A DNA stretch of 64,000 bases, from the NCBI RefSeq assembly GCF_004791585.1, contig NZ_SRUU01000008.1, positions 124,001-188,000 of the forward strand, read 5' to 3'. The notes under the pieces are model-generated. The model worked only from the letters and a program-made list of their open reading frames with translations. It searched no databases and was not told the origin of the DNA. Numbering within the stretch: position 1 is the first letter of the stretch; each line of letters starts with the position of its first letter. Position numbers and translations under genes: made by a program. The stretch comes from Mesorhizobium sp. M1C.F.Ca.ET.210.01.1.1 (lineage in GTDB: Bacteria; Pseudomonadota; Alphaproteobacteria; Rhizobiales; Rhizobiaceae). Of this stretch, positions 29,273 to 37,853 are shown piece after piece.

Positions 29273-30136
29273 CTACCGCGCGAACTTCTTCGCCCCGAAC
29301 ACGCAGGCCACCACGCCGAGCGTGACGACCACCATCAGCGGACGGACCTGCTCGTGCAGCAGCGTCGCCGCCAGCGCTAGGCCGAAGAAGGGCTGCAGCA
29401 GTTGCAGCTGTCCTACGGCGGCGATGCCGCCTTGCGCCAGGCCGCGATACCAGAACACGAAGCCGATCAGCATGCTGAACAGCGAGACATAGGCAAGGCC
29501 GATCCACGCGCCGGTGCCGACGCTGGCGAAGGACGGCGGCAAAAACACGATACTCAGCACCAGCATGACCGGCAGCGAGATCGCCAGCGCCCAGCAGATC
29601 ACCTGCCAGCCGCCAAGCCTGCGCGACAGCGCCGCGCCCTCGGCATAGCCCAACCCGCAGACGATGATGGCTGCGAGCATCAGGCCGTCGCCGACTGGCG
29701 ACGCGGTCACGCCTTGCGTCAGGGCGAAGCCCGCGACGAGCGCGCTGCCAACGCACGAAAACAGCCAGAAGGCCGGCCTTGGCCGGTCGCCGCCGCGCAG
29801 CACGCCGAAGATCGCAGTCGCCAGCGGCAACAGGCCAACGAAGATGATGGAATGAGCAGTGGTGACATGCTTCAGCGCCAGCGCGGTCAGCAGTGGAAAG
29901 CCGACCACCACGCCCAGCGCAACAACCACCAGCGAGGCGAGATCGCCGCGCTCCGGGCGTTTCTCGCGGAACAGCACCAGCATCACAATGCCGAGCAATC
30001 CGGCGATCGCCGCACGGGCCGAGGTTAGGAATGTCGGATCGAAATCCATCACCGCCACATGCGTTGCCGGCAGCGAGCCGCTGAAGATAAGCACGCCGAC
30101 GAAGCCGTTCACCCAGCCGCTCGCAGTCTTGTCCAT
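29273..30136 (-). CDS. EamA/DMT-family transporter
   Basis: 287 residues from the ATG at 30136; the frame continues far upstream but that is antisense to the next gene. Ten predicted membrane segments in two EamA repeats, e.g. FVGVLIFSGSLPATHVAVM and LTSARAAIAGLLGIVMLVLF in the first and AWIGLAYVSLFSMLIGFVFW in the second. Members export amino acids, metabolites or drugs. Divergent from a MocR-type regulator with about 100 bases between them, an arrangement in which the regulator commonly controls the transporter. Substrate unknown. Confidence 0.88.
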   Translation of the reverse strand: MDKTASGWVNGFVGVLIFSGSLPATHVAVMDFDPTFLTSARAAIAGLLGIVMLVLFREKRPERGDLASLVVVALGVVVGFPLLTALALKHVTTAHSIIFVGLLPLATAIFGVLRGGDRPRPAFWLFSCVGSALVAGFALTQGVTASPVGDGLMLAAIIVCGLGYAEGAALSRRLGGWQVICWALAISLPVMLVLSIVFLPPSFASVGTGAWIGLAYVSLFSMLIGFVFWYRGLAQGGIAAVGQLQLLQPFFGLALAATLLHEQVRPLMVVVTLGVVACVFGAKKFAR

Positions 30137-30200
30137 CCGAGGCTCCGTTGTTTCGGCGTCTATCGGACGGATTCCTATGGCTCCGCCAGAGACAATGGAG

Positions 30201-30220
30201 TACAATTCGATCAAACTGTA
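30201..30220. promoter_or_regulatory. palindromic operator candidate between EamA transporter and MocR regulator
   Basis: TACAATTCGATCAAACTGTA is palindromic at 16 of 20 positions and centred on GATC. It lies between the divergent genes, 21 bases before the regulator ATG at 30242, and is a natural site for the MocR protein or for autoregulation. Confidence 0.5.
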
Positions 30221-30241
30221 ATGGCATTCCGAACGGTACGG

Positions 30242-31663
30242 ATGGCTGACCTCACTCTGGAAATTGACGGTGCCCGCACCCTCGTCGAGGGCGTCATGGC
30301 GGCGATCCGCCACCGGATCGCCGCACGCACGCTGACGCCTGGAGCCCGGCTGCCGTCGATCCGGGCGCTGGCCAAATCCATGCGGGTTTCGAAATCGACC
30401 GTGGTCGAAGCCTATGACCGGCTTGCCGCGGAAGGCACGATCCGCTCGCGGCCGGGTTCCGGCTTCTACGCCGCCGGCCAGCTTGCGCCGCTGTCGCTGG
30501 CAGAGATCGGCCCGCGGCTCGACCGCGAGGTCGATCCGCTCTGGGTGTCCAGGCAGTCGCTGGAGGCCGGCGACGAGATGCTGAAACCAGGCTGCGGCTG
30601 GCTGCCGGCTTCCTGGATGCCGCAGGCGGCCTTGCGCCGGGCGCTGAGGAATGCGGCCCGCGCGGACGACGCGGCGCTTGCCGACTACGGCACACCGCTC
30701 GGCCTGCCGCCGTTGCGCCAATTGCTGGCACGGCGCATGGCCGATCACGGCATCGAGGTCTCGCCAGACCAGATCATGCTGACCGACAGCGGAACCCAGG
30801 CCATCGACCTCTTGTGCCGGTTCCTGCTTGAGCCAGGCGACGCGGTGCTGGTCGATGATCCCTGCTATTTCAACTTCCACGCCTTGCTGCGCGCCCATCA
30901 GGCCAAGGTCGTCGGCGTGCCCTACATGCCCTCAGGACCGGATATCGAGCTCTTTGCGCAGGCACTCGCCGAGCATCGGCCGCGCCTGTACATCACCAAT
31001 TCCGGCATCCACAACCCGACCGGCGCGATCCTGTCGCCGGTCACCGCGCACCGGCTGCTGAAGCTTGCCGACCAGGCGGAGCTCACCATCGTCGAGGACG
31101 ATATCTTCGCCGATTTCGAACATACCCCGGCCCCAAGGCTCGCGGCCTTCGACGGGCTGCAGCGCGTCGTCCAGATCGGCTCCTTGTCCAAGACGCTGTC
31201 GGCCTCGGTGCGTTGCGGCTATATCGCCGCGCCCCGAGACTGGATAGATGGTCTTGCCGATCTCAAGATCGCCACGACGTTCGGCGGCGGACGCCTGTCC
31301 TCGGAACTGGTGCTGGCCCTTCTGAGGGACGGCAGCTACCGCAAGCATGTCGAGCAGTTGCGCGCTCGCCTGTCGCGCGCCATGGCCGAGAGCGCCGGCA
31401 GGCTGAAGGCGATGGGCATCGTGCCCTGGATCGACCAGCCGGCCGGCATGTTCCTGTGGTGCCGCCTGCCCGACGGCATCGACGCCGCCGATGTCGCCCG
31501 CCACGCGCTGGCGGACAACGTCGTTCTTGCGCCCGGAAACGCCTTCAGCCTGTCGCATACCGCTGGCCGCTTCATGCGCTTCAACGTCGCCCAATGCGGG
31601 GATGAGCGAATCTACAGAGTGCTCGAAAGAGCGATTGCCGCATCCCGCCGCAAACTCGGATAG
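30242..31663 (+). CDS. MocR-type regulator: GntR HTH fused to PLP-dependent aminotransferase domain
   Basis: 473 residues from 30242 (ATG at 30221 is possible but abuts the operator). N-terminal winged helix with the GntR pattern LPSIRALAKSMRVSKSTVVE and YDRLAAEGTIRSRPGSGFY. From about 110 an aminotransferase class I/II fold: TDSGTQAIDLLCRFLL, NSGIHNPTGAILS, IVEDDIFADFEHTP and the PLP-lysine segment VQIGSLSKTLSASVRCGYI. MocR proteins sense PLP or amino-acid-like effectors and regulate adjacent divergent genes. Here the probable target is the EamA transporter. Confidence 0.9.
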   Translation: MADLTLEIDGARTLVEGVMAAIRHRIAARTLTPGARLPSIRALAKSMRVSKSTVVEAYDRLAAEGTIRSRPGSGFYAAGQLAPLSLAEIGPRLDREVDPLWVSRQSLEAGDEMLKPGCGWLPASWMPQAALRRALRNAARADDAALADYGTPLGLPPLRQLLARRMADHGIEVSPDQIMLTDSGTQAIDLLCRFLLEPGDAVLVDDPCYFNFHALLRAHQAKVVGVPYMPSGPDIELFAQALAEHRPRLYITNSGIHNPTGAILSPVTAHRLLKLADQAELTIVEDDIFADFEHTPAPRLAAFDGLQRVVQIGSLSKTLSASVRCGYIAAPRDWIDGLADLKIATTFGGGRLSSELVLALLRDGSYRKHVEQLRARLSRAMAESAGRLKAMGIVPWIDQPAGMFLWCRLPDGIDAADVARHALADNVVLAPGNAFSLSHTAGRFMRFNVAQCGDERIYRVLERAIAASRRKLG

Positions 31664-31669
31664 CCTCTG

Positions 31670-31872
31670 GGTCTGTCGAGATTCAGGTCAGGCCGAGCCG
31701 AGAACGGTGGCTTCCGAGAACCGGAGCGGAGCGTACTTGAGTATGTGAGCACCGGCCTACGCCGGCCGTAGCTTGTGACCGCCACATCACTCATGAATGC
31801 TTCGGCCGGCGAAGGCCGGAAGCGCAGGAAACCGCCGTTCTCAGGCCGGGGTCACCTGAATATCGGCAGACC
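31670..31872. repeat. 203 bp nested palindromic element (MITE- or RIME-like)
   Basis: The ends form a long imperfect inverted repeat: GGTCTGTCGAGATTCAGGT at 31670 matches the complement of ACCTGAATATCGGCAGACC at 31854-31872, and the similarity runs inward for about 46 bases to GAGAACGGTGGCTTCC and its counterpart. Inside it a second inverted repeat of 21 bases (31752-31772 with 31799-31819, 19 of 21 matching) is rich in CCGGCC. The whole could fold as one long hairpin. It fills the gap between convergent mocR-type and maoC genes and touches the maoC stop codon. No coding capacity is seen. Confidence 0.75.
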
Positions 31873-32369
31873 TAGGCGCCGGCCCGCTTGCGGCGCTCAT
31901 ACATCATCACCAGCGTCTCGGCTGTCAGCGCCGGCTTCTGCTCGCCTTCGATCTCGACGGTGTTCGCCGCCTTCATCAGATACTGGCCGGGGCCGCGGTC
32001 CTCCATGGACAGCAGCGTCGTGCGCAGCCTGATGCGCGCGCCGGACTTCACCGGAGCCAGGAAGCGCACCTTGTCGAATCCGTAGTTGAAGGCGGCCTGC
32101 GTGTTTTCCGGCACGATGCCCATTTCCAGCGCCAGCGCGCCGATGATCGACAGCGTCAGATAGCCATGCGCGATCGTGGTGCGGAACGGGCTCTGCCGCT
32201 TCGCGCGCTCCGGATCGACATGAATCCACTGATGGTCGCCCGTGCATTCGGCGAACTGGTCGATGCGCTGCTGGTCGACCGTCGTCCAGTCCGACACGCC
32301 GATCTCCTGGCCGGCCATTGTCCGCAACTGCTCAAAGGTCGGCGGCGTTCTCGGCCGATTTTCCGTCAT
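31872..32369 (-). CDS. MaoC-family dehydratase (R-specific enoyl hydratase-like)
   Basis: 165 residues from the ATG at 32369; the open frame upstream to 32429 is not gene-like. A single hot-dog domain with the hydratase-2 motif: FAECTGDHQWIHVDPERAKR carries the catalytic Asp and His, then RTTIAHGYLTLSIIGAL. Length fits PhaJ/NodN-like single-domain hydratases. It hydrates 2-enoyl-CoA to (R)-3-hydroxyacyl-CoA, a link to polyhydroxyalkanoate synthesis. The next gene upstream is a phasin, which supports that link. NodN-like proteins of nodulating bacteria belong to the same family. Confidence 0.88.
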   Translation of the reverse strand: MTENRPRTPPTFEQLRTMAGQEIGVSDWTTVDQQRIDQFAECTGDHQWIHVDPERAKRQSPFRTTIAHGYLTLSIIGALALEMGIVPENTQAAFNYGFDKVRFLAPVKSGARIRLRTTLLSMEDRGPGQYLMKAANTVEIEGEQKPALTAETLVMMYERRKRAGA

Positions 32370-32572
32370 TCCTGCTTTCCCGGTGGCTCCTTGCCAGTCT
32401 CCCGACCACGAACCGGCGGCTCCTGTCAATTCGCGGCGCCCCGATTTCGCTCCCTAGATGCGCTTTCGCTCATAGAGTTGACGGTTTTGCGGCAGGCAGG
32501 AAGCGACCGGCTCGCTCGTTGTTCAGCTTCCTGAACCCGATCCGGAAACAACGGAACCGATGCGCCGATCGT

Positions 32573-33001
32573 TCACTTCCTGTCGTAGCCGGCGCGGATT
32601 TCCGCCATCGCGTCCTTGATCCTGTCGCGCAGGATTTCGATCGATTCGGTGCCGGACTTCTTCACGAGCTCGGCCACCTCGCCGGCGTTCTTCAGGGTTG
32701 TCTCGAAGGACTTTCTGGCGAATTCCAACTGCTTTGTCATCAACTCCTGCGGATTGCCGGGAACCTGGTAGTTCTGCGCCATTCGGGTGATTTCGCTAAG
32801 CGCATCCTGCATCATCTCGCGCTGGCGAGACAAAACCGAGGTCGCGCCGGCAGCGCCTGCCCTCGCCGACTTCTCGAGCGCCTCGATATTCTTGCGGTGA
32901 TGATCGAGGATCGCCTGGACGTCGACATTCGGCAGCTTGAGATCGCGGCCGAACCTGCCGAACATGTCCAGGAAAGAGTCGGATTCCGGTTGTTTTGCCA
33001 T
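32573..33001 (-). CDS. phasin-family protein
   Basis: 142 residues from the ATG at 33001, preceded by GGGAGG at good spacing. Almost wholly helical: LDMFGRFGRDLKLPNVDVQA, ALEKSARAGAAGATSVLSRQ and MTKQLEFARKSFETTLKNAG are typical phasin amphipathic helices, the last being the family signature. Phasins coat polyhydroxyalkanoate granules and affect their size. Separate from maoC by about 200 bases, on the same strand. It could also be one of the small stress-related phasin-domain proteins without granules. Confidence 0.85.
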   Translation of the reverse strand: MAKQPESDSFLDMFGRFGRDLKLPNVDVQAILDHHRKNIEALEKSARAGAAGATSVLSRQREMMQDALSEITRMAQNYQVPGNPQELMTKQLEFARKSFETTLKNAGEVAELVKKSGTESIEILRDRIKDAMAEIRAGYDRK

Positions 33002-33069
33002 GTCATTGCCTCCCGATCTGCCGCTTTTTGCGGCGCCCACCACGGAGAATAGTGCGCGCCCGGCCCGCG

Positions 33070-34365
33070 TCAATTGAGGAGAAACAGCGGCTCGACCGTA
33101 TAGAGCACCAAACCCGCCAGGCCGCCGATCACCATGCCGTTGAAGCGGATATATTGCAGGTCCTTGCCGATGTTGATCTCGATCAGCCGCGTCAGCTGGG
33201 TCAGATCCCAGCGCTTGACCTGGTCGGCGATGAATTTCGACACGCCGCTCTTCTGGCTCTCGACGAAGGAGGCCAGCGCCACCACAAAACCCCGGTTCAT
33301 GTCGGCCCTGATCTGCGCATCGTCGGCCAGATGCCGTCCGACCTCGACGAACATGTTGGCAAGATGCTTGCGGATCATCGAATTTGGCGCATTGGCATCC
33401 TGCTCGATGAACACGCGCATGCTTGCCCACGTGTCGCCGGCCAGCGCCCTGACCTCCGGACGAGCAAGAAAATCGCGCTTCAGCTTCTCGGCGCGCCTTG
33501 CATATTGCTTGGATGTCCTGAGCCGTTCGATGAAACCGAGCGCGAAACGGTCGAATTCGGCGCGCATCGGATGCTTGGGGTCGGCCCGCACCTCATCGAG
33601 CAGCGACCCGGCCGAGGCGACGATCTTCTTCAGGAGATAGGCGTCGGCGCGAAACAGGTTGAAGAGCGAGGGCAATTCCTCGCGGATCTTCTCACGCATC
33701 GTCGCCAGGGCCTTTTCGTCGTTCAGGAAACGCCCGACCACCCTGGTGAACTCGTCGAACAGCTTTTGATGGCGGCGGTCGTCGGTGAGCGCCGACAACA
33801 GCTCCGCGGCCAATGGCGCCAGCGGAACCTTTTCGATCTGCTCCAGCATGCGACTGGTGACGAAGTCGCGCAGCCCGGACTGTTCGACCGCCCCAAGAGC
33901 CTGCGGCACCAGCCGGGCGACGAACCGCGACAGCCCGGCGGCGCGTTCGGTATCGGCCAGCCAGTCGGCGACCAAAGCGGCGAAGTCGACCTCGGCCAGC
34001 TTTTCCCGCACCGGCTCGGGCGCGAGGAAATTGGCCTCGATGAACCGGCCGAGATTGTCGGCGATGCGGTGCTGGTTCTCCGGGATGATGGCGGTGTGCG
34101 GGATCGGCAGGCCGAGCGGCCGCCTGAACAGGGCCACGACCGCATACCAGTCGGCCAGACCGCCGATGATCGCTGCCTCGGCAAAGGCCGCGACGAAGCC
34201 AAGCCATGGATAATTGCCCTGGAACGACTTGGCGAGCGCGAAGACAAGGATGCACAGGCCAAGCGCCGCGGCGGCGATGACCTTGGTCCGCCGCAATGCC
34301 GAGAGTTTTGCCTGCGCATCGGCGTCGAATCGAACCGGCGCGAGGGCCTGAACTGACTGTGACAT
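33070..34365 (-). CDS. DUF445 membrane protein
   Basis: 431 residues. A short N-terminal hydrophobic segment (VIAAAALGLCILVFALAK) and GFVAAFAEAAIIGGLADWYA, followed by VALFRRPLGLPIPHTAIIPE, are the hallmarks of DUF445. A long helical region follows and a C-terminal membrane anchor (GMVIGGLAGLVLYTVEPLF) closes it. Biochemical function is unknown; the family is found in the inner membrane. Divergent from rirA. Start MSQSVQAL is supported by the continuous homology of the N-terminus. Confidence 0.88.
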   Translation of the reverse strand: MSQSVQALAPVRFDADAQAKLSALRRTKVIAAAALGLCILVFALAKSFQGNYPWLGFVAAFAEAAIIGGLADWYAVVALFRRPLGLPIPHTAIIPENQHRIADNLGRFIEANFLAPEPVREKLAEVDFAALVADWLADTERAAGLSRFVARLVPQALGAVEQSGLRDFVTSRMLEQIEKVPLAPLAAELLSALTDDRRHQKLFDEFTRVVGRFLNDEKALATMREKIREELPSLFNLFRADAYLLKKIVASAGSLLDEVRADPKHPMRAEFDRFALGFIERLRTSKQYARRAEKLKRDFLARPEVRALAGDTWASMRVFIEQDANAPNSMIRKHLANMFVEVGRHLADDAQIRADMNRGFVVALASFVESQKSGVSKFIADQVKRWDLTQLTRLIEINIGKDLQYIRFNGMVIGGLAGLVLYTVEPLFLLN

Positions 34366-34482
34366 GGAAAGGCCGTTTCCTGTTTTGAACCCGGACTTAT
34401 CTAATGCCTGCAGCAGCGAAACGCTCGCTCAAAGCGTATGGGCCGTATCCGGTCGCCTTTACGCCCCTACGGCCAAAAAAGT

Positions 34483-34497
34483 TGACAAGATTATTCA
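34483..34497 (+). promoter_or_regulatory. IRO-type box upstream of rirA
   Basis: TGACAAGATTATTCA fits the RirA operator pattern TGA-N9-TCA exactly. It lies 82 bases before the rirA ATG and suggests autoregulation by iron. Confidence 0.65.
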
Positions 34498-34578
34498 GCT
34501 ATGTGGCGGTCCAGTCTGGAATTGTTCCAAACTATGGGCCATATTCGGCCCCAAGCTAATGTTTTCGCGAGGACTACC

Positions 34579-35040
34579 ATGCGGCTCACGCGCCAGACCA
34601 ACTACGCGATGCGCATCCTGATGTATTGCGCCGCAAACACCGACAGGCTGAGCCGCATCCCGGAGATCGCCTCCGCCTATTCGGTTTCGGAACTGTTCCT
34701 GTTCAAGATCCTGCAGCCGCTGGTCGAGGCCGGCCTGGTCGAGACGGTGCGCGGCCGCAACGGCGGAGTGAGGCTTGGCCGCCCGGCCGAACAGATCAGC
34801 CTGTTCGATGTCGTACGCGTCACCGAAGAGAGCTTCGCCATGGCCGAATGCTTCGAGAATGACGCCGCCGAATGCCCGCTGATCGACAGCTGCGCCTTGA
34901 ATTCGGCGCTGCGCGAAGCGCTCAACGCCTTCTTCGCCGTGCTCTCCCGCTACACGATCGCCGACCTCGTCGCCGCGCGCCCGAGCGTGCGTCACCTGCT
35001 CGGCATCGACCTCCTGGAGCAGCGCGCTCCAGCGGCCTAA
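34579..35040 (+). CDS. rirA: iron-responsive transcriptional regulator RirA (Rrf2 family)
   Basis: 153 residues from the ATG at 34579, with GAGG 7 bases upstream. Rrf2 winged helix: MRLTRQTNYAMRILMYCAAN, then EIASAYSVSELFLFKILQPL and VRGRNGGVRLGRPA. Three cysteines (C91, C99, C105 in CFENDAAECPLIDSC) bind the Fe-S cluster. When iron is plentiful RirA represses siderophore and haem uptake genes in rhizobia. It sits beside the hmu locus, convergent with hmuV, and has an IRO-type box of its own. The assignment is very safe. Confidence 0.95.
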   Translation: MRLTRQTNYAMRILMYCAANTDRLSRIPEIASAYSVSELFLFKILQPLVEAGLVETVRGRNGGVRLGRPAEQISLFDVVRVTEESFAMAECFENDAAECPLIDSCALNSALREALNAFFAVLSRYTIADLVAARPSVRHLLGIDLLEQRAPAA

Positions 35041-35041
35041 G

Positions 35042-35830
35042 CTAGGCCGCCGATTGCGGCAGCACGAATGGCATGTTGGCCGCCGGCAGCGCGCCAACCT
35101 TCAGGCGGCAGTCGAACACTTTCTCGATCAGCTCATCCTTCAGCACGTCCGTTGGTGAGCCGGCAGCCACCAGTTGGCCGCCGTGCAGCACGAAAATGCG
35201 GTCGGCATACATGGCCGTCAGGTTGAGGTCGTGCAGGATCGCCACCACGCCGCCGCCGCGGCGGGCGAAATCGCGGGCGATGTTCATGATGATGAGCTGG
35301 TGCTTCACGTCGAGGCTGGAGACCGGCTCGTCGAGGAACAGGTAGCGCGGCCTGCCTTCCAGCACCGGCGCCCAGACCTGGCAGAGTACGCGCGCAAGCT
35401 GCACCCGCTGCTGTTCGCCGCCCGAAAGCTCCTGGTAGAAGCGGCCGGCAAAGCCCTCGAGATCGACGCGCGCCAGTGCCCGCTCGGGCAAGCGCGCGTC
35501 CTCGCACGGCAGCACGCCGGAGCGCCCGCCGATTAGGCCGAGGCGGACGATCTCGCGCACCGTGAAGGGAAAGGAGAGCGAGGTGGACTGCGGCAGCACG
35601 GCGCGAAGCATCGCCGCCTCCACCGGCTTCATGGCGGACAGGTCGCGGCCATTGAGGGCGACCGTGCCGGTATAGGAAAACTCGCCCGTCAGCGCCTTGA
35701 GCAGGGTCGTCTTGCCCGACCCGTTCGGTCCGATGATTGCCGTTACCTCGCCCGGCCGCGCCGCGAAATCGACATGCGACACGATGCGCTTGCCGCCGAT
35801 CGCCACCGAGATGTCGCATGCTTCGATCAT
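35042..35830 (-). CDS. hmuV: haem ABC importer ATPase HmuV
   Basis: 262 residues from the ATG at 35830; the frame is open further but that part overlaps hmuU. Walker A GPNGSGKT (34-41), signature LSGGEQQRVQLARVL, Walker B YLFLDEPVSSLD, H-loop ILHDLN. It powers import of haem from the periplasm with HmuU and HmuT. Last gene of hmuP-S-T-U-V, starting 7 bases after the hmuU stop. Iron control is expected through the shared region at 39152-39349. Confidence 0.94.
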   Translation of the reverse strand: MIEACDISVAIGGKRIVSHVDFAARPGEVTAIIGPNGSGKTTLLKALTGEFSYTGTVALNGRDLSAMKPVEAAMLRAVLPQSTSLSFPFTVREIVRLGLIGGRSGVLPCEDARLPERALARVDLEGFAGRFYQELSGGEQQRVQLARVLCQVWAPVLEGRPRYLFLDEPVSSLDVKHQLIIMNIARDFARRGGGVVAILHDLNLTAMYADRIFVLHGGQLVAAGSPTDVLKDELIEKVFDCRLKVGALPAANMPFVLPQSAA

Positions 35831-35837
35831 CGGCGGC

Positions 35838-36938
35838 TCACAAATCGACGATGCCGCGCTTGCGCAGCAGGATCCACAGGAAGAACGGCGCGCCGGCGAC
35901 CGCCGTGACGATGCCGATCGGCAGCTCGGCCGGAGCGACGATCGTGCGGGCGACCGCGTCGGTGAGCAGAAGCAGGGAGGCGCCGAGCAGGGCCGAAGCC
36001 GGCAGCAGGCAGCGGTTGTCCGGCCCCATCGCGAGGCGCAAGAGATGCGGCACAACGATGCCGATGAAGCCGATGCCGCCGCTGACCGCCACCGACGCAC
36101 CGACCGCCGCCGACACCCCGACAATGGCCGTGTATTTAAGCCGCTGCACCGGGATGCCGAGATGGCCCGCGGTCGCCTCGCCCAGCGCCAGCGCGTTGAG
36201 GCCGCGCGCCAGGAACGGCATGGTTGCCAGTGCCAGCACGATCACCGGCCCGATGGTACCGATCTTCGGCCATGTCGCGCCGGCAAGCGAGCCGAGCTGC
36301 CAGAAGGCCAGGTCGCGCAATTGCCGGTCGTCGGCCATGAAGATCAGGATGCCGGTGAGCGCCATGGCAAGGGCGCCGATCGCGAGACCAGCGAGCAGCA
36401 TCGTGGCGACCGATGTCCGCCCGTGGCGCGTCGCGATGGCGTAAAGCAGCAAGGTCACCGCCAGGCCGCCGAAGAATGCCGCCAGCGGCAAGGCAAGCGC
36501 GCCGAGGGCGAGCGTGACAGGCGCAAGCCAGGTCGTGCCGAGTACGATGATCGCCACCGCGCCGAGGCTCGATCCGGCGGAGACGCCGATCAGGCCGGGA
36601 TCGGCAAGCGGATTGCGGAACAAGCCCTGCATCACCGCGCCGGAGACGGCGAGAGCCGCGCCGATCAGAACGCCAAGCAGGACGCGCGGCATGCGGATGT
36701 CATAGACGATCAGCTGGTCGCGGGCGGCGAGCGCCGCATCCGCAGGCGAGGCGCCGGTAAGCCAGTCGCGGATGACGCGAACGGCGGACGCGTCCGAGGC
36801 GCCCGACGTCAGCGACAGGAACATGGACAGCGCAAGCGCAAGCGACAGAAGCAGGATGGTGATCCTTGCCCGTGTCGAGCGGTCGCCGTCGGCTGCCGTC
36901 ACCCTGCCCGCCGCGCCGTCGATCGACTGTTCGGCCAT
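35838..36938 (-). CDS. hmuU: haem ABC importer permease HmuU (FecCD family)
   Basis: 366 residues, about ten membrane segments. FecCD marks: RMPRVLLGVLIGAALAVSGA, MQGLFRNPLADPGLIGVSAG and near the end IGFIGIVVPHLLRLAMGPDN, which includes the coupling region to the ATPase. It forms the channel for haem with HmuV. Spacing of 6 bases from hmuT and 7 from hmuV indicates one transcript. An N-terminal extension of about 30 residues precedes the first membrane segment. Confidence 0.94.
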   Translation of the reverse strand: MAEQSIDGAAGRVTAADGDRSTRARITILLLSLALALSMFLSLTSGASDASAVRVIRDWLTGASPADAALAARDQLIVYDIRMPRVLLGVLIGAALAVSGAVMQGLFRNPLADPGLIGVSAGSSLGAVAIIVLGTTWLAPVTLALGALALPLAAFFGGLAVTLLLYAIATRHGRTSVATMLLAGLAIGALAMALTGILIFMADDRQLRDLAFWQLGSLAGATWPKIGTIGPVIVLALATMPFLARGLNALALGEATAGHLGIPVQRLKYTAIVGVSAAVGASVAVSGGIGFIGIVVPHLLRLAMGPDNRCLLPASALLGASLLLLTDAVARTIVAPAELPIGIVTAVAGAPFFLWILLRKRGIVDL

Positions 36939-36944
36939 GACTGT

Positions 36945-37853
36945 TCAGTCCGTGACCTGATTGCCGTAAAGCGAGACGGCAAGGTCGCGGATGGCCTCGG
37001 CCGTGCGCGGGCCGAAGCCGAGCAGATAACCCCCATCCATGCTGATGACCTTGCGGGCGGCACCCCCAGGTGTCGAGGCGATCGAGGGATTTGCGAACAG
37101 CTCGTCTTCCGAAATCGGCGGACCTGCGTTCTTCATCGTCAGGATCACGTCCGGCCTGGCAGTGACGATCGCCTCGTCGGACATCTGCTTGTAGCCTGAG
37201 AAGCCTTCGACCGCATTGACCGCGCCGGCGAGCTTGATGATGCCGTCGCCGGCGGTATCGCTGCCGGCGGCAAGGATCTTGCCGCCCTGCGTCGACAGCA
37301 CGAACAGGATGCGCTTGCGCTCCTTGATCGACGCCGTCTGCTTCTCGGCCGACTTCAGCTTTGCGTCCATCTCGGCCGCCAGTTTCTCTGCCTTGGCGTC
37401 GACGCCGAGCGCCTTGCCGACGACGTGGATCTTCTCGAGGATGCCTTCACGACTGTAGTGTTCCGGTACTTCGATGAAGGGCACGCTCGACTTCTTCAGC
37501 ACATCGAGCGCTTCCTTCGGGCCACTGCCATGCAGCGCAAGGATTCCAGTCGGGTTGACCGACAGCACGCCCTCCGGCGACAGCGCACGCATGTAGCCGA
37601 CATCGGGCAGCCTGAGCGCGGCTTGCGGAAAATAGCTTGTCGAATCGCGGGCGACGAGATGCCCTTCCTCGCCGAGCGCGTAGACGATCTCGGTGATGGA
37701 GCCGCCGATGGAGGCAATCCGCGAAGTGTCGGAAAAAACGACCTTACTATCATTGGCTTTCGCAGGCAGAACGGCGAAGCCAAGCAGAACGCCGAGCAGC
37801 GGCGCGAGCGTCGAGCGGAAACGGAAAACAACACGCATCGGGTCTTGCCTCAA
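36945..37853 (-). CDS. hmuT: periplasmic haem-binding protein HmuT
   Basis: 302 residues with a signal peptide (LAPLLGVLLGFAVLPAKA, cleaved about residue 33). The class III binding-protein fold begins RIASIGGSITEIVYALGEEG and includes VGYMRALSPEGVLSVNPTGI and FSGYKQMSDEAIVTARPDVI. The tyrosines in YMRAL and EHYSREG are candidate haem ligands as in HmuT/ShuT. It overlaps hmuS by 4 bases. It hands haem from the TonB-dependent receptor to HmuUV. Confidence 0.93.
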   Translation of the reverse strand: MRQDPMRVVFRFRSTLAPLLGVLLGFAVLPAKANDSKVVFSDTSRIASIGGSITEIVYALGEEGHLVARDSTSYFPQAALRLPDVGYMRALSPEGVLSVNPTGILALHGSGPKEALDVLKKSSVPFIEVPEHYSREGILEKIHVVGKALGVDAKAEKLAAEMDAKLKSAEKQTASIKERKRILFVLSTQGGKILAAGSDTAGDGIIKLAGAVNAVEGFSGYKQMSDEAIVTARPDVILTMKNAGPPISEDELFANPSIASTPGGAARKVISMDGGYLLGFGPRTAEAIRDLAVSLYGNQVTD

